Made by a program: the position numbers and the translations under genes. Below the pieces are notes generated by a model. It saw only the letters and a list, made by a program, of their open reading frames with translations, did no database searches and was not told the origin of the DNA. DNA of 64,000 nt, from the NCBI RefSeq assembly GCF_002926165.1, contig NZ_MAGP01000110.1, positions 62,001 to 126,000 of the forward strand, read 5' to 3'. The first letter of the stretch is position 1. Every line of letters starts with the position of its first letter. The stretch is from Micromonospora chalcea. GTDB taxonomy: Bacteria; Actinomycetota; Actinomycetes; Mycobacteriales; Micromonosporaceae. Below are positions 15,973 through 25,400 of the stretch, one piece after another.

Positions 15973-16822
15973 GCTGCCCGAGGTCGAGACCGTCCGGGTG
16001 GGACTGGCCCAGTGGGTGATCGGCCGGCGGATCGCCGCCGTCGAGGTGCGCCACCCCCGGGCGGTACGCCGGCACGCGCCGGGCGGCGCGCACTTCGCCG
16101 ACGTGCTCGCCGGGCGGACGATCACCGGCGTACGCCGCCGCGGCAAGTACCTCTGGCTGCCGCTGGACAGCGGTGACGCGGTGATCGGCCACCTCGGCAT
16201 GTCCGGCCAGTTGCTGTTGCAGCCGGTCGGCGCGGCCGACGAGCTGCACCTGCGGGTCCGGTTCCGGTTCGCCGACGACGGGCCGGAGTTGCGCTTCGTC
16301 GACCAGCGCACGTTCGGCGGGCTGTCCGTCTCCGAAGGCGGGGCGGAGCTGCCGGCCGAGATCGCGCACATCGCCCGCGATCCGATGGACCCGGAGTTCT
16401 CCGACGAGGCGTTCGTGGCGGCGCTGCGCCGCAAGCGTACGGAGATCAAACGCGCGCTGCTCGACCAGACGCTGATCTCCGGGGTGGGCAACATCTACGC
16501 CGACGAGGCACTGTGGCGGGCGAAGCTGCACGGCGCCCGCCCGGCCGACGCGCTCACCCGCCCGGCCGCGCTGCGGCTGCTCGGGCACGTCCGGGACGTG
16601 CTCGCCGAGGCGATCAAGCAGGGCGGCACCAGCTTCGACGAGCTGTACGTGAACGTCAACGGCGAGAGCGGCTACTTCGACAGGTCGCTGAACGCGTACG
16701 GCCGGGAGGCCGAACCCTGCCCGCGCTGCGGCGCGCCGATCCGGCGGGAGGCGTTCATGAACCGGTCCTCCTACAGCTGCCCGCGATGCCAGCCGCGGCC
16801 CCGGGGCACCCTCCGGGGTTGA
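15965..16822 (+). CDS. mutM: Formamidopyrimidine-DNA glycosylase
   Basis: Removes 8-oxoguanine and ring-opened purines from DNA and nicks the abasic site. The 285-aa product begins [10 protein letters not shown], with the catalytic N-terminal proline and glutamate exposed after Met removal. [15 protein letters not shown] (H2TH region) and the C-terminal zinc finger [18 protein letters not shown]...CPRC are intact. The GTG start lies inside the end of rnc. It is the last gene of the DUF177-to-mutM operon and is followed by a perfect hairpin. Confidence 0.96.
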   Translation: MPELPEVETVRVGLAQWVIGRRIAAVEVRHPRAVRRHAPGGAHFADVLAGRTITGVRRRGKYLWLPLDSGDAVIGHLGMSGQLLLQPVGAADELHLRVRFRFADDGPELRFVDQRTFGGLSVSEGGAELPAEIAHIARDPMDPEFSDEAFVAALRRKRTEIKRALLDQTLISGVGNIYADEALWRAKLHGARPADALTRPAALRLLGHVRDVLAEAIKQGGTSFDELYVNVNGESGYFDRSLNAYGREAEPCPRCGAPIRREAFMNRSSYSCPRCQPRPRGTLRG

Positions 16823-16913
16823 CCCCGAGCCGATTCGGGGTTGCGCCGGTGTGCATCGCCCGACGGTCCCCGGAGACGCGCCGGAGCGTACCCGGAGATG
16901 CCCTTTTCCGCCC

Positions 16914-16945
16914 GGTCCGCGCGGCCGGTTCCGGCCGCGCGGACC
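16914..16945 (+). terminator. Perfect 15-bp hairpin after mutM
   Basis: GGTCCGCGCGGCCGG at 16914-16928 is fully complementary to 16931-16945, with TT between the arms. It lies 91 bp after the mutM stop. There is no U-tract after it, but such U-less hairpins are usual as actinobacterial terminators. The remaining 116 bp up to the MMPL start hold only AGGAGGG at 17042-17048. Confidence 0.6.
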
Positions 16946-17061
16946 GCGCCCGCCGGATCGGGGACGAGCGGGGGCCGTTCCCCGATGCCGGGGCCCCGCC
17001 TGCTGCCTAGCGTCATCTGGGGTCGGCGCAGGGCCGGCATCAGGAGGGTGGAACCCGGAAC

Positions 17062-19278
17062 ATGGGCAGGCGACCGGTGACCGTGCGGCTGGCACGGTGG
17101 AGTGCGGAGCATCCGTGGCGCGCGATCGCGTTGTGGGTGGTCTTCGTGGCGGTGTGTTTCGTGGGCGGCAGCGCCGCCGGGCTGAACGAGGCGACCGACG
17201 AGGATCAGGCGATCGGCGAGTTCGGACGGGCACAGCTGATCGTCGACAGTGGCGGGTTCGACCGGCCGGCGACCGAGAACGTGCTGATCACCGCCCGCTC
17301 GGGTTCGCTCGACCAGACGGCGGCGAAGGCCGCCGCGCAGGACGCGGCCGACCGGCTGCGGCAGGTCGACGGCGTGGCGTCGATCGGTACGCCGATGCCG
17401 TCGCGCGACGGCAGCGCGCTGCTGGTGCCGATCACCATGTCGGGCGACCCGGGCACCGCCGGGGACCGGGTGCAGCCGCTGCGGGACACCACCGCGAAGG
17501 TGCAGGACGCGCACCCGCAGCTGCGGGTGGAGCAGGTCGGCGGCCCGTCGATCGACAAGGCGCTCGACGACACGCTCGGCAAGGACTTCAAGCGCGCCGA
17601 GCTGCTCAGCCTGCCGGTGACGCTGGCCATCCTGATCATCGCGTTCGGCGCGCTGATCGCCGCCGGTGTGCCGGTGCTGCTGGCACTCTCCTCGGTGGCC
17701 GCCGCGATGGGCCTCTCCACGCTCGCCTCGCACCTGGTGCCGGCCACCGACACCACCGCCAGCGTCATCCTGCTGATCGGTATGGCGGTCGGCGTCGACT
17801 ACTCGCTGTTCTACGTGCGGCGGGAGCGGGAGGAACGAGCGAAGGGCCGCTCCGGTCTGGACGCGGTGGAGATCGCGGCGGAGACCTCCGGGCACGCCGT
17901 GGTGGTCTCCGGCACCGCCGTGATCATCTCGATGGGCGGTCTGCTGCTCGCCCAGGACGCGATCTTCTCCTCGCTGGCCGTCGGCTCGATCCTGGTGGTG
18001 GCGGTCGCGGTGATCGGCTCGCTCACAGTGCTGCCGGCGCTGCTGGCGAAGCTGGGCCGCTGGGTGGACCGGCCGCGGGTGCCGCTGCTGTGGCGCATCA
18101 CCGCGCCGCGCACCGGTCAGTCGGCCCGGCCCCGGTTCTGGCCGGCGGTGCTCAAGCCGGCGCTGCGCGCGCCGGTGGCGACGCTGCTGATCTCGGTGGC
18201 GCTGCTGCTCGCGCTGGCCGCGCCCGCGCTCGGCATGAAGCTGAAGTTCCCCGGCCCGGAGGACGTGCCGCGCACCACCGCCGCCATGCAGGCGTACGAC
18301 CGGCTCACCGCGGCGTTCCCGAGCAACGGCACCAGCCACACGGTCGCCGTGCGGGCGCCCGCCGAGCAGGCCGACCGGGTACGGGCCGCGCTCACCGACC
18401 TGGCCGGCCGGACCGCCACGGACCCGCTCTTCGCGCCGGCCGAGGGGGACGGCCCGGAGATCCAGGTGTCGGTGGACCGGCGGGTGTCGGTGCTGGAGGT
18501 GGCCACGCCGCACGCCAGCCGCTCCGACGAGGCGTCCCGGTCGCTGCACGAGCTGCGCGAGGACCTGGTCCCGGCCACGCTCGGCGGCATCCCGGGCGTG
18601 GAGTACGCGGTCGGCGGCGGCGTGGCCGCCAGCGAGGACTACGCCGCCCACATCTGGGCGAAGCTGCCGATCGTCGCCGCGTTCGTGCTGGCGCTGACGT
18701 TCCTGGTGATGGCGTGGACGTTCCGGTCGGTGGTGGTGGCGCTGACCTCGATCCTGCTGAACCTGCTCTCCGCCGGGGCCGCGTACGGGCTGCTGGTGCT
18801 GGTCTTCCAGAGCACCTGGGCGGAAGGGCTCCTCGGCTTCACCTCGATGGACGCGATCGTCACCTGGCTGCCGCTGTTCCTGTTCGTGGTCCTCTTCGGC
18901 TTGTCGATGGACTACCACGTCTTCGTGGTCAGCCGGATCCGTGAGGCGGTCGACCGGGGCATGCCCAACCGGGAGGCGGTGGCGCACGGCATCACCTCCT
19001 CGGCCGGGGTGGTGACCAGCGCCGCGGTGGTGATGGTGGCGGTGTTCTCCATCTTCGCCACGCTCAGCATGATCGACTTCAAGCAGCTCGGCATCGGCCT
19101 GGCGGCGGCGATCCTGCTGGACGCCACGATCATCCGGGCGGTCGTGCTGCCCTCGGTGATGACGCTGCTGGGTGACGCGAACTGGTGGGCGCCACGCTTC
19201 ATGCGCCGCCGTACGGTCGTCGCCCCGGCGGTGGAGCCGCCGCCCGCCCCGGCCCCGGAGCTGGTCGGCGCCCGCTGA
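17062..19278 (+). CDS. MMPL family RND transporter
   Basis: A 738-aa membrane protein with the two-repeat RND architecture. TM1 is near residues 22-40 (AIALWVVFVAVCFVGG), followed by a large extracytoplasmic loop. TM2-6 are at about 185-330 with GMAVGVDYSLFYVRREREE, and TM7 is near 375. A second loop is followed by TM8-12 at about 535-715 with FLFVVLFGLSMDYHVFVVSRIREA. The paired GxDYSLF/SMDYHVF segments are the MMPL signature, carrying the proton-relay Asp-Tyr pairs. Family members export lipids or drugs; the substrate here cannot be told and no lipid-synthesis neighbour exists. The gene seems to be a single-gene unit. Confidence 0.93.
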   Translation: MGRRPVTVRLARWSAEHPWRAIALWVVFVAVCFVGGSAAGLNEATDEDQAIGEFGRAQLIVDSGGFDRPATENVLITARSGSLDQTAAKAAAQDAADRLRQVDGVASIGTPMPSRDGSALLVPITMSGDPGTAGDRVQPLRDTTAKVQDAHPQLRVEQVGGPSIDKALDDTLGKDFKRAELLSLPVTLAILIIAFGALIAAGVPVLLALSSVAAAMGLSTLASHLVPATDTTASVILLIGMAVGVDYSLFYVRREREERAKGRSGLDAVEIAAETSGHAVVVSGTAVIISMGGLLLAQDAIFSSLAVGSILVVAVAVIGSLTVLPALLAKLGRWVDRPRVPLLWRITAPRTGQSARPRFWPAVLKPALRAPVATLLISVALLLALAAPALGMKLKFPGPEDVPRTTAAMQAYDRLTAAFPSNGTSHTVAVRAPAEQADRVRAALTDLAGRTATDPLFAPAEGDGPEIQVSVDRRVSVLEVATPHASRSDEASRSLHELREDLVPATLGGIPGVEYAVGGGVAASEDYAAHIWAKLPIVAAFVLALTFLVMAWTFRSVVVALTSILLNLLSAGAAYGLLVLVFQSTWAEGLLGFTSMDAIVTWLPLFLFVVLFGLSMDYHVFVVSRIREAVDRGMPNREAVAHGITSSAGVVTSAAVVMVAVFSIFATLSMIDFKQLGIGLAAAILLDATIIRAVVLPSVMTLLGDANWWAPRFMRRRTVVAPAVEPPPAPAPELVGAR

Positions 19279-19371
19279 TTCCGGGTCCGGGCGCCGGTCC
19301 GCGCGGCATGTCCGTCGCGGCTTGACATTCGGTCCGGACCGTGCTGGCGGCTGAGACGGCATCCCCTAGTG

Positions 19372-19420
19372 AGCGATATACCTGAGAGTCATAATTATGA
19401 CTCTCAGGTATATCGCTTTT
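19372..19420. repeat. AT-rich 46-bp perfect palindrome followed by TTTT
   Basis: Positions 19372-19417 form an uninterrupted perfect palindrome with 23-bp arms. The left arm starts AGCGATATACCTGAGAGTC, and the centre is ATAATTAT at 19391-19398. The last arm base begins a TTTT run (19417-19420). It lies 93 bp after the MMPL stop and 84 bp before the convergent GH114-like gene. It could be a rho-independent terminator for MMPL, a regulator operator, or a mobile-element remnant. The AT content is unlike everything around it. Confidence 0.75.
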
Positions 19421-19504
19421 GCGTACATCTCTTGAGCCATGGCGTCACGCAGAGTGTCGGCACCTCCGTGGCCGTATCGGCCCAGGTGGCCGGGGACGGG
19501 GGCG

Positions 19505-20374
19505 TCACGGCAGTACGCAGGGGTCCCGCCAGGCGTCCAGTTGCCGGTCCTTGCGGATCGAGGCGAAGCCGTAGCCGACCGAGGTGACGCAGAAGTCCGC
19601 CGACTCACCCGTGTACTCGACGTGGAAGACCGGCTTGCCGGCGTCGACGAACGGCAGCAGCTTCGCGCACTCGCGGCGGCGTACGCACTCCTGGTTGACC
19701 GCGAAGTCGAAGTCGGGCGCCAGCGCGGCCACCTGCGCCACGTCGTCGACCAGGCCGGGGGAGAGGTCGAGCTTGCGGGCCAGCCCGGCCAGCCGCCGGT
19801 TGAACAGCAACTGGTCGTCGAAGTCCAGCGGGAAACCGGAGCGGTACCGGTAGCCGTCCGCGTCGGCCAGCGCCACCGCGCCGAAGCCCTTGCCCCGGCA
19901 CAGCCGGAACCGGTCGGCCAGCACCGGTGACAGCGCGTCCCAGCGCCGTACGTCCAGGAAGCGGCTCCCCGGCCGTCCGGGCACGGCGGCGCCGCGTACG
20001 GCGGCGGGGAAGCGGGTGGCGTCCGGATCGTCGGCGGCGTTCGTGCCGACCCGGACGTGGCAGACCAACCGGCGGCCCTGCTCGCGCAGCGCGGCGGTCT
20101 CGGTCGAGGTGGTCGCCACCGGGTCGAGGAGGAAGACGTCGGCGTCGGCCGTGACGTCCACCGGGGAGGTGAGCTGCCACTGCCACCGCCACCTGTCGGC
20201 CTGCGCGACCGGCCCGGGCGTGGGCGCGCCGGGCGGCGTGATCGGCCGCCGGCAGGCCGGCGCCGGGACGAGCAGCGCCGCGGTCAGCGCGAGCGCCACG
20301 CCCCGGCGCGGGCCACGTCGGCGGACGCGGGCCGGCCGGGCGCGCGGCACGGCCCACCCCGGCCGGATCCGCAT
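19505..20374 (-). CDS. GH114-like (endo-alpha-1,4-polygalactosaminidase-type) lipoprotein
   Basis: A 289-aa exported protein. An arginine-rich N-terminus and hydrophobic stretch end in the lipobox-like LVPAPAC, giving a probable lipid anchor at Cys41. The rest fits the GH114/TM1410 TIM-barrel family: WRWQWQLTSPVDVTADADVFLLDP, VCHVRVGTNAADDPD, FLDVRRWDALSPVLADRFRLCRGKGFGAVALADADGY, DFAVNQECVRRREC. Family members cleave galactosaminogalactan-type polymers; the substrate here is unknown. The start has GGGGAG 7 nt upstream. It is the second minus-strand gene after the CAP gene, with 77 bp between them. Confidence 0.8.
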   Translation of the reverse strand: MRIRPGWAVPRARPARVRRRGPRRGVALALTAALLVPAPACRRPITPPGAPTPGPVAQADRWRWQWQLTSPVDVTADADVFLLDPVATTSTETAALREQGRRLVCHVRVGTNAADDPDATRFPAAVRGAAVPGRPGSRFLDVRRWDALSPVLADRFRLCRGKGFGAVALADADGYRYRSGFPLDFDDQLLFNRRLAGLARKLDLSPGLVDDVAQVAALAPDFDFAVNQECVRRRECAKLLPFVDAGKPVFHVEYTGESADFCVTSVGYGFASIRKDRQLDAWRDPCVLP

Positions 20375-20451
20375 CGACGACTCCCCGGACGCGGGCGGCC
20401 CGACGCCGCCCCCGACCGGTCAACGAGCGCCGGGCCCGTCACGACGCGCGG

Positions 20452-21558
20452 TCAGCGCGGCGTGCCGAAGACCTGCGTCCAGTACGGCCCGTTGCTGCGC
20501 GCCAGACCCATTCCGATCTGGGTGTACCCGCAGTTGAGGATGTTCTTCCGGTGCCCCTCGGAGTTCATCCAGCCGTCCATCACCTCGGCCGCGCTCTGGT
20601 AGCCCCAGGCGACGTTCTCGCCCACCATGCTGTAGTTGTAGCCGGCGCGCTTCACCCGGTCCCAGGGCTTGCTGCCGTCACTGCCGTTGTGGTCCATCTT
20701 CTTGTGGTCCGCCTGGTCCTGGCTGTGCCGCTGGGCGGCCAGGTTCAGCTTGGCGTTAACGGTCAGCGCCTTGCAGCCGGCCTTCGCCCGCTCCTGGTTC
20801 ACCAGCGTGACGACCTTCTGGAGTTCCGCGCTCAGCGCGGTAGTGGCGGTGGCCTTGGTGGCCGCGGTGCCGCCGCCGCTCGGGGCGCTGCTGCGCTCCT
20901 GCTGCCGCGACGGCGCGGTGCTGCGGCTCGGCTGCGGGGTGGCCTTCTTCGACGGGCTCGGCGCGGCGGTGGTCGGTACGGCCGACGGGCTGGCCGACTC
21001 GGCAGCGAGCGGGTCCGCCGGGCTGTCCCCGGCGTCCTCTGGCGCCTGCGGCCCGGCGGCCACCGGAGCGTCGGCGGAGGTGCGCTTCGTGCCCTGGTCG
21101 TCGCCGGGCAGCAGGACGGCGCCCACGCCGAGACTCACCACGAGCGTCGCCGCGGCCGCGGCCCCGCCGATCACGAGCGGCCGGGAAAGGCGCCGCTTGC
21201 GGCGTCGCGGCTCGTCGGCCGGGATGTCGTCCGCCGGCTGCCAGGTCGCCGCGGGCTGCTCCCAGCCACCGGCCGGCGGCTCCTGGCCGTGCCACGCCTG
21301 CTCCTGGCCGTGCCAGGCGGCGGTGGGCTGTTCCTCGCCGTTCCACCGGTCGCGGGGCGGCGGGTAGGAGCCGGCCGGCTCGGCGCCGTAACCGGCGGGG
21401 CCGTAGCCGGCGGGCGGCTGCTGCTGCCCTCCGTCGCCGAAGAGGTACGACGACCGCGGCTCGGGCCGGTCGCTGAGCCACGCCGGACCCTCGTCGGTCG
21501 ACGGCTCGGGACGCCGGCGGGCGCCCTCCGGTTCGATCGGGTCGTTCCAGCGGTACAC
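20452..21558 (-). CDS. CAP-domain (SCP/PR-1-like) protein with Pro/Gln-rich cytoplasmic region
   Basis: About 368 aa. An N-terminal cytoplasmic region of about 120 residues is rich in Gly, Pro, Gln and Trp, with a tandem AWHGQEQAWHGQE. It is followed by RRRKRR, one transmembrane segment (ATLVVSLGVGAVLL), a Ser/Pro/Thr linker, and a C-terminal CAP domain from about residue 245. CAP markers are LVNQERAKAGCKAL, AQRHSQDQADHKKMDHNG, GENVAWGYQSA and GWMNSEGHRKNILN. CAP domains in actinomycetes are extracellular and of unknown enzymatic role. I chose the GTG at 21558 because GGAGGGG sits 6 nt upstream; an in-frame GTG five codons earlier (21573) lacks a ribosome site. Confidence 0.88.
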   Translation of the reverse strand: MYRWNDPIEPEGARRRPEPSTDEGPAWLSDRPEPRSSYLFGDGGQQQPPAGYGPAGYGAEPAGSYPPPRDRWNGEEQPTAAWHGQEQAWHGQEPPAGGWEQPAATWQPADDIPADEPRRRKRRLSRPLVIGGAAAAATLVVSLGVGAVLLPGDDQGTKRTSADAPVAAGPQAPEDAGDSPADPLAAESASPSAVPTTAAPSPSKKATPQPSRSTAPSRQQERSSAPSGGGTAATKATATTALSAELQKVVTLVNQERAKAGCKALTVNAKLNLAAQRHSQDQADHKKMDHNGSDGSKPWDRVKRAGYNYSMVGENVAWGYQSAAEVMDGWMNSEGHRKNILNCGYTQIGMGLARSNGPYWTQVFGTPR

Positions 21559-21931
21559 GCCTGTCCCCTCCACGGGTTGGTTACGGGCCGGGGTGACGCT
21601 ACGGGCGCGCTCGGAGCTGCGGCAACGTGGCTAAGAAAGAGTTAAGGCGAAGCAGCCCCCGAGGATGAGGCGTTCACACATTTCCGGCGTACAGTAAAGG
21701 CGTCCGGACAGAGCGTGTCCGCGCCTTGTGGCAGCCCCCCGGCGAGTGGCCCGGCCGACGTGGAGATGATCTACGGCCTTGGTCAACTTGACGAAGGAGG
21801 GGGTTTCGGCTCAATATAGTGGTGTCGCCAGTCGCGCCCAGCCATGCCCCGATACAGCGGGAATGGTAGCCGCGAACATCATGGGCGCGCGTTGGCCGGC
21901 CTTTCCGGCAGCGCACATCAAGGAGTTCAGC
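21559..21931. other. Intergenic region with a strong AT-rich -10 candidate
   Basis: About 370 bp between the divergent CAP gene and the small coiled-coil gene. TTGACG at 21788-21793 and the near-consensus TATAGT at 21815-21820 are 21 bp apart; using CAATAT at 21812-21817 instead, the spacing is 18. A start just after this would give a leader of about 105 nt before 21932. Nothing else recognisable was seen. Confidence 0.4.
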
Positions 21932-22126
21932 ATGGCGAAGGCCCTCTACGGCCACGTAAGCGCAGCGCCCGACCGGCGCCTGCTCGACGAGGTCACCCGT
22001 CTGCGTGCCAGGGTTCAGGCACTGGAGTTCGAGATCACGCGTCTGCGTGCCGACAACGATCGGCTCGCGGCGGCAGCGGCGGAGGCCGACGACCTCCTCC
22101 GTCTGGCCGAGCCCGCGCTGACCTGA
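21932..22126 (+). CDS. Small coiled-coil protein
   Basis: A 64-aa protein: a short head AKALYGHVSAAPDRRL, then one continuous amphipathic coiled coil with heptad-like LRARVQALEFEITRLRADN, ending in an acidic Leu-rich tail. AGGAG lies 6 nt before the ATG, which selects this start over longer in-frame options. I recall similar small proteins starting MAKAL in other actinomycetes but know no function. It has its own promoter candidate and a hairpin downstream, so it is a single-gene unit. Confidence 0.78.
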   Translation: MAKALYGHVSAAPDRRLLDEVTRLRARVQALEFEITRLRADNDRLAAAAAEADDLLRLAEPALT

Positions 22127-22166
22127 TCTCCAGTCGCCGGAAAACTGAATCGCACCACGCCGAAAA

Positions 22167-22194
22167 GCGCGCCGACACTCAAGTGCCGGCGCGC
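22167..22194 (+). terminator. 12-bp hairpin after the small coiled-coil gene
   Basis: GCGCGCCG-A-CACT pairs with AGTG-C-CGGCGCGC, 12 pairs with one mismatch and a TCAA loop, 41 bp after the stop. The remaining sequence to smc (22195-22441) contains TAGTCT near 22374, a possible -10 box about 60 nt before smc. Confidence 0.6.
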
Positions 22195-22441
22195 AGCCAT
22201 GTGCGTACCCCTTTTCGCCGTTCCCGCCGTAATTCTCGATCTTGCGAAACCGCCCGGAATTGCGTCCGGTAATTGTGATCATGCATTTCCGTTCCCACCG
22301 CGACGGCCGGGCGGAAAGCGGACACCGCAGGTGCCGGGTGGGTCGCGTGGCGGCGACGTCGCGGTCCCGGGTTAGTCTGCGGGTTCACCAGGTCCGCGCA
22401 GCCGGCGACGGTACGGCGGCCACCGGACGAGGATCGAGAAG

Positions 22442-25400
22442 GTGCATCTCAAGAGCCTGACGGTGAAGGGGTTCAAGTCCTTCGCCTCCGCCACGACGTT
22501 GAAGCTGGAGCCCGGGATCACCTGCGTGGTGGGCCCGAACGGCTCCGGCAAGTCCAACGTCGTCGACGCCATCGCCTGGGTGCTCGGCGAGCAGGGCGCG
22601 AAGGCGCTGCGCGGCGGCAAGATGGAGGACGTCATCTTCGCCGGCACCGCCGGACGCGCACCGCTGGGCCGGGCCGAGGTCACCCTCACCATCGACAACA
22701 CCGACGGCGCGCTGCCGATCGAGTACACCGAGGTCTCCATCACCCGCCGGATGTTCCGCTCCGGCGAGAGCGAGTACGAGATCAACGGCGACTCCTGCCG
22801 CCTGCTCGACATCCAGGAGCTGCTCTCCGACTCGGGCATCGGCCGCGAGATGCACATCATCGTCGGGCAGGGCCGGCTCGACGGCATGCTGCACGCCAAG
22901 CCGGAGGACCGGCGGGCATTCATCGAGGAGGCGGCCGGCGTCCTCAAGCACCGCAAGCGCAAGGAGAAGGCGCTGCGGAAGCTCGACGCGATGCAGACCA
23001 ACCTCAACCGCCTGACCGACCTCACCGCCGAGCTGCGCCGCCAGCTCAAGCCGCTGGGCCGGCAGGCCGAGGTGGCCCGTCGCGCCGCCGCGATCCAGGC
23101 CAACCTGCGCGACGCCCGGCTGCGGCTGCTCGCCGACGACCTGCACACGCTGCGGACCACACTGGACAAGGAGATCGCCGACGAGACCGCGCTGCGCGAG
23201 CGGCGCGAGCTGATCGAGGCCGAGCACGGCGAGGTGCAGGGCCGCCTCGGCGAGCTGGAGGCGGCGCTGGCCGAGGACGCCCCGCTGCTCGCGGCGGCGC
23301 AGGACACCTGGTACCGCCTCTCCGCGCTCCAGGAACGGTTCCGCTCGATCGAGCAACTGGCCCGGGAACGGCTGCGTCACCTCAGCGCCGCCGGCGACGA
23401 TGAGCGTCCCGGCCGCGACCCGGAACAGCTGGAGGCGGAGTCGCGGCGCGTCCGCGAGCAGGAGGAGGAGCTGCGCGCCGCGCTCACCGAGGACCAGATC
23501 CGGCTGGCCGAGGCGGTCGAGCACCGCCAGGAGCTGGAACGCCAGCTCGCCGCCGCCGAGCGGGAACTGGTCGCCGCCGCCAAGGCGATCGCCGACCGGC
23601 GCGAGGGACTGGCCCGCCTGACCGGCCAGGTGAACTCCGCCCGGGCCCGGACCACGAGCGCCGGCGAGGAGATCGAACGGCTCGCCGCCGCGCACACCGA
23701 CGCGATGGGCCGGGCCGAGAAGGCGCAGGCCGACCTGGACGCGGTCGCCGAGCAGTCGACCGAGGCCGACCGGGACAATGCCGACCTGGACGCCCGGCAC
23801 GACGAGGCGGTGGCCGTACACGAGCGGGCCCAGGCGGCGGTGCGCAGCCTGACCGACGGGGAGCGCGCCGCGGAGAAGGACGCCGCCACCTGGAAGGCCC
23901 GCGAGGAGGCGCTCGCGATGGGCCTGCGCCGCAAGGACGGCGCCGGTGAGCTGCTGGCCCGCGCCGACCAGGTTCCCGGCCTGCTCGGCAGCCTCGCCGG
24001 GCTGCTCACCGTCGCGCCCGGTGACGAGGCGGCGCTCGCCGCCGCGCTGGGCGGGCTCGCCGACGCGGTGGCGGTCAGCGGCGTGGACGAAGCGGTCGAG
24101 GCGATGCGGCTGCTCAAGATCTCCGACGCCGGCCGGGCCGGGCTGCTGGTCGGCAGCCCCGCCGGGCCGGGCATGGACGGCTCCGCGGACGCGCTGCGCC
24201 CGAAGCTGCCCGAGGGCGCCCGCTGGGCGCCCGACCTGGTGGAGTGCTCGGCCGAGATCCGGCCGGCCGTGCACCGGGCGCTGCGCGACGTCGCGCTCGT
24301 CGACGACCTGGCCGCCGCGTCCGCGCTCGTCGTTGCGAACCCGGAGCTGCGCGCGGTCACCCCCGACGGCGACGTGGTCGGGGCGTACGCGGCGGCGGGC
24401 GGGTCGGCAAAGGCGCCCAGCTTCATCGAGGTGCAGGCCGCCGTCGAGGAGGCGCGGGCCAACCGCGCCACCGCCGAGCGGACCGCCGCCGAGCTGCGCG
24501 AACAGCTCGCCGAGGCGCGCGCCGAGGTGGCCGCCGCCAAGGAGGCCGTGCAGCACGCCGCCGCCGCGAAGCGGGAGGCGGAGAGCCACCGCAACGCCGC
24601 CGCGCGCCGCCTCGCCGAACTGGGCGCGGCCGCCCGGTCGGCGAAGGCGGAGACCGACCGGCTCGGCGAGTCCCGGGCACGCGCCGAGGCGGCCCGGGAA
24701 CGGGACCTCGCGGCGCTGGCCGAGCTGGAGGAACGGCTGCGGCTGGCCGAGGCGACCCCGATCGACGCCGAACCGTCCACCGAGGAACGCGACCAGCTCG
24801 CCGCCATGGTTCCGCAGGCACGGCAGAACGAGATGGAGGTCCGGCTCGCGGTGCGTACCGCCGAGGAGCGGGTGGCCACGATCGCCGGGCGGGCCGACTC
24901 GCTGGCCCGGCAGGCCACCGCCGAACGCGCGGCGCGGGAGCGCGCCGCGGCCCGGCGCGCGGCCCGCGCCCGCGGCGCCCAGATCGCCCGGGCCGTGGTC
25001 GGCGGCGCCCGCGAGGCGCTCACCCGGCTCACCGTCTCGATCGCCCGGGCCGAGGAGCACCGCGACGCCGTCGCCCGCGAACGCGCCGCCCGCGAGGCCG
25101 AGCTGTCCGAGGTACGCGGCGCGGCCAAGCGCCTCGCCGCCGAGCTGGAACGGCTCACCAGCCAGGTGCACCGCGACGAGGTGGCCCGCGCCGAGCAGCG
25201 GATGCGTATCGAGCAGTTGGAGGCCAAGGCGGCCGAGGACTTCGGCCTGGACGTGGCGACGCTCGTCGCCGAGTACGGCCCGGACCGGCTCGTCCCGCCC
25301 ACCGACGCGGACGTGGCGCTGGCCGAGAAGGACGGGCGGCCAGTGCCGGAGCCGGTCCGCTACGAGCGGCCGGTGCAGGAGAAGCGGGCCGCCAAGGCGG

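Noticed and set aside
16771..19362. Minus-strand frame of 863 codons over the MMPL gene
   Set aside because: Exact antisense of a clear transporter; His/Arg/Asp-rich low-information sequence and no start signal.
19366..19608. Two short overlapping frames through the AT-rich palindrome
   Set aside because: They merely reflect the symmetrical sequence; no ribosome site and no likeness to a known protein.
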